Assembly (NCBI RefSeq): GCF_010730055.1
Contig: NZ_AP022575.1
Coordinates: forward strand, 1 to 64,000
Origin: Mycobacterium shinjukuense
GTDB taxonomy: Bacteria > Actinomycetota > Actinomycetes > Mycobacteriales > Mycobacteriaceae
Direction: 5' to 3'
Length of the DNA stretch: 64,000 nt
In this document: one piece after another, positions 18,183 through 26,820 of the stretch
Layout: each line of letters opens with the position of its first letter
How positions within the stretch are numbered: position 1 is the stretch's first letter
Translations under genes and position numbers: made by a program
The notes under the pieces: generated by a model
Told to the model about the DNA's origin: nothing
Databases searched by the model: none
What the model saw: the letters and a program-made list of their open reading frames with translations, nothing else

Positions 18183-21100
18183 TCAGCGGTTCAGCAACGC
18201 CATGATTTGCGGCAACAGCTCGCGGGTGGCGATCCGGCCTGCCTCGCGGGCGCGGTCGATCTGGTGGAACTCGAGCAGTCCGACGGCGCTGACATCGGGG
18301 GTGATCGCGACGTCGGCACGCGCCAGCCAGGCCGCCGACGCCATCCTGCTGCCGATCGTCATGGTGCGCATGAGGGTGTCGCCGATGCCCGGCACCCGTG
18401 GTGGGCGCCCGTCTGCGGTCGTCGGGCCGGGGCGCTCCTCTCTCCCACTGCCGATGTACACCGCGATCAACGGGCCGTCGCGGCGCTCCAGCGCGTTCAC
18501 GGGCAGGTTGTCGAGCACGCCGCCATCGACATGCAGCGAGCCCTCGTAGAGTTTCGGCGGGTACAGCCCGGGCAGCGACAGGGAACAGCCGACCACCTCG
18601 CGGAGCAGGCCGCGGCGGTGCACAACGGCCCGCCGCGCCAGCAAGTCGACGCTGACACAACGGAATTGCTTCGGCAGCTCCTCCACCAGCCGCTCACCGT
18701 ACGCGGCGTGCAGCAGGGCCGCGCTGCGCCGTCCACGGATGAGCCCTTTGGTCGGCAGCGTGTAGTCGCCGATCGGGTTGTTGCGGATGGAGTACTCGAA
18801 GATATGGGCGTCCACGGCGGCGGCGTCCATCCCGGTGGCCGCGAACGCGCCGATGATCGCGCCCATGCTGGCGCCGGCGAACCGGTCGACGGTGACCCCG
18901 GCGGCCTCCAGCTCCGCCAGCACCCCGAGGTGGGCGAATGCACGCGCACCCCCACCGCCGAGGACCAGCCCGACCGAGCGGCCCGCGATGCGTGCCGCGA
19001 GCGGGCGCAGGTCGGCCATCGCATGTGCCCGCCGGACGGTATGCACCGACCGTGGCGTGATCAATGTCTCCCACGCCCGCCAGTCATCGCGGGCCGCCGG
19101 GGGCCCGGCGAGCACCAGGTCGGCGCCTAAGGCTCGTGCCGGCAGCGGTTCGGGAGGCGGTGCCGGATCAGCGGAGACCAGCACGACGCGGTCCGCGGCG
19201 CGCATGCAGAAGTCCCGCCATCCCGCCTCGTCGACCGAGGCATGCAGCAACACCTTGTCGGCGGAGCGCTCGGCGCGTTCCAACCCGTCGCGGTCGATGC
19301 GGCCGGGTTTCTCCACGCGCAGCCGGGTTGACAGCGCCGTGAACAGCTGGGCGGCCACCATTTCGACGGGCGCGCCGGCGTCGACACCGATGATCGCGAT
19401 GACGGCCTCGGACGGTGACGGGCGTCCGATCACCGACGGCGGCGTCTGGTGCAGCCGGGTGGCTAGGACCCGAACCAGTGCACCGAGTACGCCCGCGTCG
19501 GCGATCTTGTCGAATTGCGCCTTGGTAAGTCGCAGCAGCGTGGAGTCGCGCACGGCGCGAACCGAGGCGGATCGAGGAGCGTCGATCAGCAGGCCCAGCT
19601 CGCCGACGACGTCACCGCGGCCCAACTCTGCGACCACGACCTTCTCGCGCAGCACCTGAAGGCGGCCGTCACGCACCACGTAGAGTGAATCGGACGTCTC
19701 GCCCGCGACGTCGCCGCGGCCCAACTCTGCGACCACGACCTTCTCGTGCAACACCTGCAGGCGGCCGTTACGCACCACGTAGAGCGAATCGGACGTCTCG
19801 CCCGCGTGGAAAAGGTACGAGCCCGCCTCCAGCTCGACCTGCTCCGCGCGATCCCGCAGTTCGGCCAGGGCGGCCTCGCCCAGCTCGGCGAACAGCGGCA
19901 AAGATTTGAGCAGGTCGCTCTCGCCGGACGGCGCCGGCGGCGCTGCGACCGGTGTGCACGCCGGCGTTGACCCCAGATCCGGTGCTGGCCACCCGATGGG
20001 CGGTGCGGGCTCGGGCTCATCTAGGGCGGCGACGGGGCGGGTGCGGCCCAGGAACACCGCTCCGGCCGCGGTCAGCGCGAAACAGACCGCGGCCAGCACC
20101 CATCCCCTGCGCAGGGCCTCTTCGGCCGCGTCCCGAGCCGGCCTCCCCACCACGACCACCAGGAGCGCGACGCCGATCACGGCGCCGAGCTGGCGGGTAC
20201 TGCTGACGACGGCCGAGGCGGTGGCGAAGCTGCCGCCCGCGGCCACCCCGGCCAGGGCGGCACTGCCGAGTAGCGGCAATGTTGCGCCGACTCCGATGCC
20301 CTGCAGCAGCTGGCCGGGCAGCCACGCACCCAGGAAGTCGGGTTTCGACCCGACGCGTTCGATGTACCACAGCAGGCTGCCGGCCCAGATCAGCGCGCCG
20401 GCGACGACGATGACGCGGTAGCCATGCCGGTCAGCGACCCGGCCGAGCACCGCTGCGACAACGGCCGCGACGAACGCGGCGGGAGCGACCGCCAGGCCGG
20501 CTCGCAATAGGTTGTAGCCCCACACATAGTTCAGGAACAGGACATGCGTCAGCAGGTAGGCGTAAAAGCCGGCGCTGGCGACGAGGGTCAGCGTGTTGCC
20601 GGTCACGAACGACCGGATACGCAGCAACGCCGGCTCGATCAGTGGAGTCGGGTGATGTCGCGAGCTCACGCCGAATCCCGCCATCGCGAGCGCTGCGGCC
20701 ACGAACGACCCGACGGGCGCCGCGCTGGCCCAGCCCCAGTCGGGACCCTTGATCAGCCCGAGCGTCAGCAACCCCAGCGTGATGGCCAGCAGCACAGCCC
20801 CCCGCAGATCGGGTACCCGCCGCCGTCCCGAGGCGCGGCTCTCGATCAGCCCCCGCCGGGCCACCAGCACGGCCGCGACACCCAGCGGCAGGTTCACCAG
20901 AAACACCCACCGCCAGCTTGACGCGTCCACGAGTGCGCCGCCGATCGGCGGGCCGAGGCCCGACGCGATCGCCGCCGCCGCCCCCCACAGGCTCACCCCG
21001 CGCGCACGGCGCGCGGCGTCGAAGCTCTCGACAACAAGCCCGAGCGATGCCGGCACCAATATCGCCGCCCCGATGCCCTGCAGCACGCGCGACGCAACCA

Positions 21101-21560
21101 ACTCCCCGACGGTGTCGGCGGCCGCGCACAAACCGGATGCGGCAGTGAACAACACGACCCCGTAGATAAACATCCGTTTGCGCCCGAGGAGGTCAGCGAG
21201 CCTGCCGCCCGCCACCAGGAACGCGGCGAACGCGATGTTGTACCCGTTGAGCACCCACGACAGGCCGCCGATGTCGCTGTGTTGAAAATGCCTCTGGATG
21301 GCCGGAAAGGCGATGTTGACGATCGTCGAGTCCAGAAAGGCCAGAAAGGCGCCGAACGCCGCCACCAGCAGCACCGCCGTCGGTGACGGCTGGCGGCGTT
21401 GGGTGAGTGGGGCGTGCGGGTGGCCGGCCCGCGGGCGTCGGGTGTTCGCCCGCACCGTTGCGGCATCCGCGGTCGCCGGGATCCGGCCGCCGTTGTCGCT
21501 CACAACGTGGGCGCTATTTCTGCGGCCCGTTCCCAGCTGCGCCGCGATTCTGTTTGCCAT
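18183..21560 (-). CDS. MFS transporter / cNMP-binding / patatin-like phospholipase fusion
   Basis: 1,125 residues from ATG 21558-21560, 13 bp behind the cyclase stop; an earlier in-frame start would overlap that gene. Residues about 40-490 are a drug:H+ antiporter type MFS permease with roughly 14 hydrophobic segments (LDSTIVNIAFPAI; GRLADLLGRKR). Residues about 545-690 are a cyclic-nucleotide-binding barrel. The end is an NTE/patatin esterase: GGGGARAFAHLG oxyanion loop, nucleophile GASMG, and DGGVLDNLPV with the catalytic Asp. The architecture matches mycobacterial Rv3728/Rv3239c proteins. Odd: a 33-residue segment of the nucleotide-binding domain is duplicated in tandem. It probably forms an operon with the cyclase. 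Substrate unknown. Confidence 0.88.
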   Translation of the reverse strand: MANRIAAQLGTGRRNSAHVVSDNGGRIPATADAATVRANTRRPRAGHPHAPLTQRRQPSPTAVLLVAAFGAFLAFLDSTIVNIAFPAIQRHFQHSDIGGLSWVLNGYNIAFAAFLVAGGRLADLLGRKRMFIYGVVLFTAASGLCAAADTVGELVASRVLQGIGAAILVPASLGLVVESFDAARRARGVSLWGAAAAIASGLGPPIGGALVDASSWRWVFLVNLPLGVAAVLVARRGLIESRASGRRRVPDLRGAVLLAITLGLLTLGLIKGPDWGWASAAPVGSFVAAALAMAGFGVSSRHHPTPLIEPALLRIRSFVTGNTLTLVASAGFYAYLLTHVLFLNYVWGYNLLRAGLAVAPAAFVAAVVAAVLGRVADRHGYRVIVVAGALIWAGSLLWYIERVGSKPDFLGAWLPGQLLQGIGVGATLPLLGSAALAGVAAGGSFATASAVVSSTRQLGAVIGVALLVVVVGRPARDAAEEALRRGWVLAAVCFALTAAGAVFLGRTRPVAALDEPEPAPPIGWPAPDLGSTPACTPVAAPPAPSGESDLLKSLPLFAELGEAALAELRDRAEQVELEAGSYLFHAGETSDSLYVVRNGRLQVLHEKVVVAELGRGDVAGETSDSLYVVRDGRLQVLREKVVVAELGRGDVVGELGLLIDAPRSASVRAVRDSTLLRLTKAQFDKIADAGVLGALVRVLATRLHQTPPSVIGRPSPSEAVIAIIGVDAGAPVEMVAAQLFTALSTRLRVEKPGRIDRDGLERAERSADKVLLHASVDEAGWRDFCMRAADRVVLVSADPAPPPEPLPARALGADLVLAGPPAARDDWRAWETLITPRSVHTVRRAHAMADLRPLAARIAGRSVGLVLGGGGARAFAHLGVLAELEAAGVTVDRFAGASMGAIIGAFAATGMDAAAVDAHIFEYSIRNNPIGDYTLPTKGLIRGRRSAALLHAAYGERLVEELPKQFRCVSVDLLARRAVVHRRGLLREVVGCSLSLPGLYPPKLYEGSLHVDGGVLDNLPVNALERRDGPLIAVYIGSGREERPGPTTADGRPPRVPGIGDTLMRTMTIGSRMASAAWLARADVAITPDVSAVGLLEFHQIDRAREAGRIATRELLPQIMALLNR
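19609..19806 (-). repeat. 99-bp in-frame tandem duplication inside the cNMP-binding domain
   Basis: The unit begins GETSDSLYVVR and ends ELGRGDV. It occurs twice back to back with a 99-bp (33-residue) period and few differences (N/D, H/R, A/V). It repeats beta strands leading to the phosphate-binding cassette, whose GELGLLIDAPRSASVRA follows only the second copy. Confidence 0.9.
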
Positions 21561-21573
21561 GATCGGTCCCCAT

Positions 21574-24500
21574 TCAGTGCGTTTCGATGGCCTCGATGAG
21601 ACGTATGGTGTGCCGGACGATCGCCACCCCACCCAGGGCCGCGGCGATGTCGCGGGCGCGGTGCAGCATCGTCAGGGCGCGTGGCTTGTCTGCGTCAGCG
21701 TTTCGCGACAGCAGCATCTCCGCCCAGTACAGCAGGTTGCGCGCCTCAAACAGCGGTGCGCCGATGCGGTCGTGCACCACGGCAGCGGCGGCGAAGTGCC
21801 CTTCGGCGTCGTCGAACCGGCCCAGCGCGCCCGCCAGGCGTCCGAGGATCGTGTGGGCGGACGAGAATGCAATCGGGATCGGGTAAATCAGGTGGCTGCG
21901 GTAGGGGTACAGCAGGTCATAGATCTCTGCGATGACGTTGCGGTCGCCGACCCGCACCGCGGTCAGGCCCCAGTACGCCAGGGCGTAGAGCCGGAGGTAG
22001 TCGTGGTTCAGTGACCCGAAACCGGCTTGGGTGATCTCGCCCAGCAGTTCGGCGGCCTCGTCGAGGCGACCCAGTTCGGTGAGGTAGAACGACAGTCTGG
22101 CCGGTATCGACGAAAGCCGCGGCGCGAGTTTTCTCATTTCGACGTTCGCGTCGATGATTTCCTCGAACCGGCCTTGCTCGTAGCGCAGGTAGTTGAGCTG
22201 GGGGCTGTAGAAGAAGAATGCGTCCGGAAAGCCGATGGCCACCCCGATATCCAGCGCATCGCTGGCATGCTGGTCGGCGAGCTCCAGATCGCCGGCCATC
22301 GCGGCAATCACTGTCGCGACAAACCGGGCAAGCCATCTCATCCAGGGCTGACCGGTGCGCTCGGATAGCTGCCACGCCCGGTGCGCGCAGTCGCGCGCTT
22401 GGTCGATGTCGGCGACTTCGACCGTGGCGAAAAATCTCATGGCCGCGGCCATGCATCCCAGGAATGGGTCATCTACCCCATCGGCCAGAGCCAGCAGCTC
22501 GCTGGTGAGCTCCATTCGCTCGGCCATCAGGTCGGGTCGCACCAGCAGTGCCGAGTTGACCAGAGTAAGCACCTGCGCCAGTGCGTGTTTGTCGGAGTCG
22601 TTGCGCGCCAACTGTTGGGCTTCATCAATCAGCGGGCGTATCCGGGTGGTGAAATCCCAGTCGAAGCAGGCCTCGGCGGCCAGCTGCGCGAGCAGCCGAG
22701 GACGATTGGGGGAACCGGCGGGCAGCGCGCCGATGGCCGCTTGCAGTGCCGCGATGCGCTCGGCGTCGACATCGACGACGTTGCTCAGCCAGCCGCGGGT
22801 GTTGGCGATCGCCGCTTTGGCCATCCGCTCTCCGTCGCCCATCCGCGAGGCGATGTCACCGGCGGCCAGCAACGTCTCACGGTAGCCCGGATCGCCGCTC
22901 TGGCGTTGGGCTTCGCCGATGAGGGTCATCAGGTCGCAGCGGTCGGCCGCGCTGACCTCGCCCGCTGTGGCCAGCTCCTCGAGGGCCTGGGTGAACCAGC
23001 GCAGCGCCTGATCCGGGGCCAGGTGCGCCAGTGCCCGCTCCCCGGCCCGACGGGCATACGAGATCGCCTTGCCGAAGCTGGCCGCCTGGCCCCTCGCCCA
23101 GTGGTAGGCCAGCTCGTCGAGTCGCTCGTCGATGCTGCCTCCTGCGGTGTCTTCGATGGCTTGGGCGATGCGGGTGTGCAGCCGCGCGCGCCGGGTCCGG
23201 CCGAGGTCCTCGTAGAGGGTGTGGTTGATCAGCGCGTGTGCGAACATGAACCGCCCCGGCGACTGCGGGCTCTCCCGGAGGACCGACCCGGCCACCGCCG
23301 ACTCCAGCACGGCGAGCAGGTCGTCCTCGTATCGCTCGGTGACTACCGACAGCAGCTCAAGATCGAACTCGCGCCCTATCACCGCCGCGGCGCCAAGAGC
23401 GCTGACGGCCTCGGGCCCGAGTCGGTGGATCCGCTGCACAACAACATCGCGGACGCTGCGCGGGATACCCAGCTCAGCGACCTCGGCGGTGACCACATAG
23501 CGGCCGCTGTCGGCCTGCACCAGTCCGCCGGACTCCACTAGATGGCGCAGGATCTCGGTCACGAAGAACGGGTTGCCGTCGCTTTCACGGCGCACCGCCT
23601 CGGCCAGCTCGAGCCCTTGGGCGTTGAGCTCATGACCCGCGGCGGCCGCCATCAGCGACTCCACCTCCGGCTGCGCCAACCCCTGCAGCGCAACCCACTC
23701 CACACCGGGTTCGCGTCGCAGATCAGCCAGCAACCCACTGAGCGGATGATCCACATCGGTCTCGCTGTCGCGGTAGGTGCCCAACACCAACAGCTGCGCG
23801 CGCATCACATGGGCCACCACGTGCTTCAACAGCGCCAGGGAGGGTTTGTCGGCCCAGTGCAGATCATCGAGCAACACGACCACCAGCCCGTGGGTGGCCG
23901 CGCACTGCAGCAGTCCGACGACCGCCCCGAACAGCAGGCAACGCTCCGCCGCTGGATCACTCACCCGCGGGGCGGGCACGTTGGGCAGCCGGCGCGCCAG
24001 CTCGGGCACCAACCGGCACAATTCACCATCGTGCGCGCTCACATGCTGGGCCAGCACCTCCATCGGGGCGTGCTCGACCAGGCCGCGCAACGCCTGCACC
24101 CACGGCTGATACGAGGCCGACAGCTCCTCATCACAATGCCCGTACAGCACCGTGGCGCCCTCGGCGTTGGCCTCCAACGCCACATGTGTGGCCAACCGCG
24201 TCTTGCCGATCCCGGGCTCTCCGGTGATCAGCACCACCTGGCGGGCACCGTCGAGAGCGAGCTGGCGCACCTGCGATAACCGGGCGAGGATGTCTTCGCG
24301 GCCCACATAGGCGGTTTCCGGCAGCACCTGCAGCCGCGGCGGCAACGGAGTGGTCACCCCCCTCACCGATGCCCACACCAGCTCGCACGCCGCCACCGGC
24401 TCGGGCAGCCCCCTCAGTTCGAGCTCACCCACCGAACGGAAGGTGTGCTCGCCGCGACGACCGACCATCACCCGGGTCACGTTGGACAGCAACACCTGAC

Positions 24501-24882
24501 TCGGATTCGCCTTGGCGCACAGCCGAGCCGCCTCCACCACCGGGGGACCGAACACATCGCCCTCCGAGCGCGTCGCATCGCCCATGCTGATCCCGACCCG
24601 CACCAGCAGCTGTTCGGCGGCGCGCCGGTTGCGCAGCTCGTGGCGCTGCTGAATCGCTTGGGCGCATTCGACGGCCGCGGCCGCCGACGGCAATACCACC
24701 ATCACCCCGTCTCCGGTGTTCTTGATCTCGAACCCGTTGGCGCCGGCGATTGCTTCCCGCAGCAGCCTGAAGTGTTCGACGCGCAGCTCCTCGGCGCGCT
24801 CCGGACCCACTCGCGCCCCCAGCCCGGTCGAATCGACCAGATCGGTGAACAACACCGTGACCGTTTCGACCTGAGCCGCCAT
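21574..24882 (-). CDS. Class III nucleotide cyclase-AAA ATPase-TPR-like regulator
   Basis: 1,102 residues from ATG 24880-24882 (a GTG three bases upstream is equally possible). The N-terminal cyclase domain (1-175) has the metal Asp14 in FTDLVDST, Lys54 and Asp58 in KNTGDG, Asp109 in SEGDVFG and Arg120 in AARL. The Asn expected at position 116 is Val, so activity may be low. Then an ATPase: Walker A GEPGIGKT at 221-228 and Walker B VVVLLDDLHWAD. The remaining roughly 600 residues are helical repeats. There is no C-terminal LuxR helix-turn-helix, unlike several related mycobacterial proteins. The Lys/Asp substrate pair suggests ATP. It is followed after 13 bp by a gene with a cNMP-binding domain, a plausible sensor-effector pair. 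Confidence 0.85.
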   Translation of the reverse strand: MAAQVETVTVLFTDLVDSTGLGARVGPERAEELRVEHFRLLREAIAGANGFEIKNTGDGVMVVLPSAAAAVECAQAIQQRHELRNRRAAEQLLVRVGISMGDATRSEGDVFGPPVVEAARLCAKANPSQVLLSNVTRVMVGRRGEHTFRSVGELELRGLPEPVAACELVWASVRGVTTPLPPRLQVLPETAYVGREDILARLSQVRQLALDGARQVVLITGEPGIGKTRLATHVALEANAEGATVLYGHCDEELSASYQPWVQALRGLVEHAPMEVLAQHVSAHDGELCRLVPELARRLPNVPAPRVSDPAAERCLLFGAVVGLLQCAATHGLVVVLLDDLHWADKPSLALLKHVVAHVMRAQLLVLGTYRDSETDVDHPLSGLLADLRREPGVEWVALQGLAQPEVESLMAAAAGHELNAQGLELAEAVRRESDGNPFFVTEILRHLVESGGLVQADSGRYVVTAEVAELGIPRSVRDVVVQRIHRLGPEAVSALGAAAVIGREFDLELLSVVTERYEDDLLAVLESAVAGSVLRESPQSPGRFMFAHALINHTLYEDLGRTRRARLHTRIAQAIEDTAGGSIDERLDELAYHWARGQAASFGKAISYARRAGERALAHLAPDQALRWFTQALEELATAGEVSAADRCDLMTLIGEAQRQSGDPGYRETLLAAGDIASRMGDGERMAKAAIANTRGWLSNVVDVDAERIAALQAAIGALPAGSPNRPRLLAQLAAEACFDWDFTTRIRPLIDEAQQLARNDSDKHALAQVLTLVNSALLVRPDLMAERMELTSELLALADGVDDPFLGCMAAAMRFFATVEVADIDQARDCAHRAWQLSERTGQPWMRWLARFVATVIAAMAGDLELADQHASDALDIGVAIGFPDAFFFYSPQLNYLRYEQGRFEEIIDANVEMRKLAPRLSSIPARLSFYLTELGRLDEAAELLGEITQAGFGSLNHDYLRLYALAYWGLTAVRVGDRNVIAEIYDLLYPYRSHLIYPIPIAFSSAHTILGRLAGALGRFDDAEGHFAAAAVVHDRIGAPLFEARNLLYWAEMLLSRNADADKPRALTMLHRARDIAAALGGVAIVRHTIRLIEAIETH

Positions 24883-24954
24883 CACGCCTCACTACCGTCA
24901 CTCACCCGAGCGCGCGCTCGCCCATGTGCAGCGGGTGTGGCTTGCGCACATCCA

Positions 24955-25107
24955 TCAGCTCGAGCCACGGCAAACTCTCCCCGGTCCCGGCGCGCGGTCA
25001 GCGCCGTCGCCAAGCAGCGGTGCGACCTCTGCGCCGGACGCCAAACCGACCCCGGCCAATTCCGGAGCCGCCGCCACCAGCCGTGGCGCCACGTTCACAA
25101 ACGTCAT
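24955..25107 (-). pseudogene. Truncated PE gene remnant (50 residues)
   Basis: ATG 25105-25107 behind GGAAGGA begins MTFVNVAPRLVAAAPELAGV, a clear PE N-terminus. After about 25 residues similarity ends and an unrelated Arg/Gly-rich tail closes at TGA 24955-24957. Start, ribosome site and promoter resemble those of the two PE_PGRS genes at 7219 and 14478. It ends 72 bp before the cyclase start, so the PE body was lost by deletion and its promoter now sits above the cyclase operon. Confidence 0.78.
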
Positions 25108-25231
25108 TGTTTGTCCTTCCACCGCGACTAGCGACCGAAGGTTGTCGGCCCCGAAGTGGGGGTCTTCGGCACCGCGTAAACCACATGTTGTGTGGAGGGG
25201 TTCTGATCAGCGGTCTTCTGTTTACAAAGCC

Positions 25232-25297
25232 ACGCTAAGCAGTCCGCACATCGGCGTCCAGTACAAGGTTGCGAACAATCTCTTGCGTCATCCGCAA
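25232..25297 (-). promoter_or_regulatory. PE/PPE promoter module, copy 7
   Basis: On the minus strand TTGCG 25293-25297, CGCAA 25283-25287, 22 bp, -35 TGGACG 25255-25260, 17-bp spacer, -10 TAGCGT 25232-25237. The best-matched copy. The downstream leader shares CTTTGTA and GCTGATCAGAA with that of the PE_PGRS at 7219. No terminator is visible between it and the cyclase gene. Confidence 0.75.
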
Positions 25298-25539
25298 GTA
25301 CTGTGTGGAAATGCCGTGCCGAAGATTCGCCGCCTGGCCGTCGATACCCTCATCGGCGGTGCGGCCACCAACTCCGGTGGGCCGCAGGCCGATGGGTAGC
25401 ATCGGCTCTGCTGGCAACCCCGGCGCCGAGGGCATGCCTGGCCAGCCCGGCTCATCAGAACCAGCCCCTGGGATGCCTCACTATGTTGAGCCGCACAACC
25501 TTGGCGGCGATCACGCTTTAAGTCCTAGAGTCCCAAGGT

Positions 25540-26529
25540 ATGCGCTTCGGTCTTTTCATTCCGCAAGGCTGGCGAATGGATCTCGTTGGCATCGAACCCG
25601 AGAAGCACTGGGCGGTGATGCGCGATCTCGCCACCTACGCCGACAACAGCGCATGGGACTCACTGTGGGTCTACGACCACTTCCATACCGTCCCGCTGCC
25701 CACCGATGAAGCCACCCACGAGGCATGGTCGTTGATGGCGGCATACGCGGCGAGCACATCGCGGATCAAGCTCGGTCAGATGTGCACGGCGATGAGCTAC
25801 CGCAATCCCGTTTACCTCGCCAAGGTGGCGGCTACTGCCGACATCATCTCGGGTGGGCGGATACAGATGGGCGTCGGCGGTGGCTGGTATGAACACGAGT
25901 GGCGCGCTTACGGCTACGGCTTTCCGTCGGCCGGCGTGCGGTTGGGTCGGCTGGACGAGGGCGTGCAGATCATGCGGGCCGCCTGGCGTGACGGCAAAGT
26001 CAGCTTCAACGGTGAGCACTATCAGGTCGACGGCGCGATCGTGGCTCCGAAGCCTTTGCAGAACAATGGTATTCCGCTATGGATTGCCGGCGGCGGCGAG
26101 AAGGTAACGCTGCGCATCGCGGCGCAGTACGCGCAATACACCAACTTCACGCCGGAGCCCGCGGCGTTCGCCCACAAGTCAGAAGTATTGGCACAGCACT
26201 GCGACAAGTTGGGCACCGACTTCGACGCCATCGTGCGATCGGCGAACTTCACCGCGCTGGTCGGCAGTTCGGACACCGATGTCAAAGACCGGCTGCAGCG
26301 GGTCCGTGACCGCCTGGCCGGCTATGTACCCGAGGCCGTCGCGGATTCAATGGTCGCCGGTGGCAGTGGCCCGGACTCGGCGACGGGCACGCCGGAACAA
26401 GTGATCGAGCGGATCGCGAAGATCCGTGACCTCGGGTGTGAGTATGCGATCTGCTATTTCCCGGAGGCCGCGTATGACCGCTCCGGAATCGAGCTTTTCG
26501 AACGCGAGGTAATTCCCGCTCTGAGCTAG
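25540..26529 (+). CDS. LLM-class F420-dependent oxidoreductase
   Basis: 329 residues from ATG 25540. The start MRFGLFIPQGWRMDLVGIEP, then WVYDHFHTVPLP, IKLGQMCTAMSYRNPVYLAK, GGRIQMGVGGGWYEHEW and PLWIAGGGEK are the usual motif series of the luciferase-like monooxygenase family that uses coenzyme F420 in mycobacteria; length is normal. The substrate cannot be read from sequence. It stands alone; the upstream 25300-25539 interval has no evident promoter of the PE/PPE type on this strand. Its last 180 bp are overlapped by the opposite-strand frame of the next gene. Confidence 0.9.
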   Translation: MRFGLFIPQGWRMDLVGIEPEKHWAVMRDLATYADNSAWDSLWVYDHFHTVPLPTDEATHEAWSLMAAYAASTSRIKLGQMCTAMSYRNPVYLAKVAATADIISGGRIQMGVGGGWYEHEWRAYGYGFPSAGVRLGRLDEGVQIMRAAWRDGKVSFNGEHYQVDGAIVAPKPLQNNGIPLWIAGGGEKVTLRIAAQYAQYTNFTPEPAAFAHKSEVLAQHCDKLGTDFDAIVRSANFTALVGSSDTDVKDRLQRVRDRLAGYVPEAVADSMVAGGSGPDSATGTPEQVIERIAKIRDLGCEYAICYFPEAAYDRSGIELFEREVIPALS

Positions 26530-26820
26530 ATATCGGTAGTGGAGTACCTCCTCTTTAACTGGAGGCGTGGCCAGCAGTGACGGGAGTTCCGTCAGCCGGC
26601 CTTCGGCGGCGCGAAATCTGCGGTAGGCCTCGTCGTGCTCGACCGTCTCCCGGAGTTCGTGGATAAGCCAGCGTGCTTCGTCGTCCTGATCGACGAGTAC
26701 ATCGTTACCGAGGTTCTCGTCGAACGCCCGGGTACCCCGCAGCGCCCGGCCCATGACAGCGCACGCCGCAGACACCACGTCGGGCTTCAGCCTGAGTTCG
26801 AGTATCACTGTGACCGGCAT
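26347..26820 (-). CDS. Small antibiotic-biosynthesis-monooxygenase-like (ABM) protein
   Basis: The first 95 residues or so, MPVTVILELRLKPDVVSAAC, ARWLIHELRETVEHDEAYRRF and LATPPVK, look like a dimeric alpha/beta-barrel ABM domain, normally about 100 residues. The frame then runs on for about 55 residues antisense to the LLM gene. One base out of frame a TAG lies right where an ABM protein should end (about 26529), so a single-base frameshift may have extended it. The start is ATG 26818-26820; the ribosome site is weak. The function is not deducible beyond the fold. Confidence 0.6.
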   Translation of the reverse strand: MPVTVILELRLKPDVVSAACAVMGRALRGTRAFDENLGNDVLVDQDDEARWLIHELRETVEHDEAYRRFRAAEGRLTELPSLLATPPVKEEVLHYRYLAQSGNYLAFEKLDSGAVIRGLREIADRILTPEVTDLRDPLDHLFRRARRRVRATATGDH

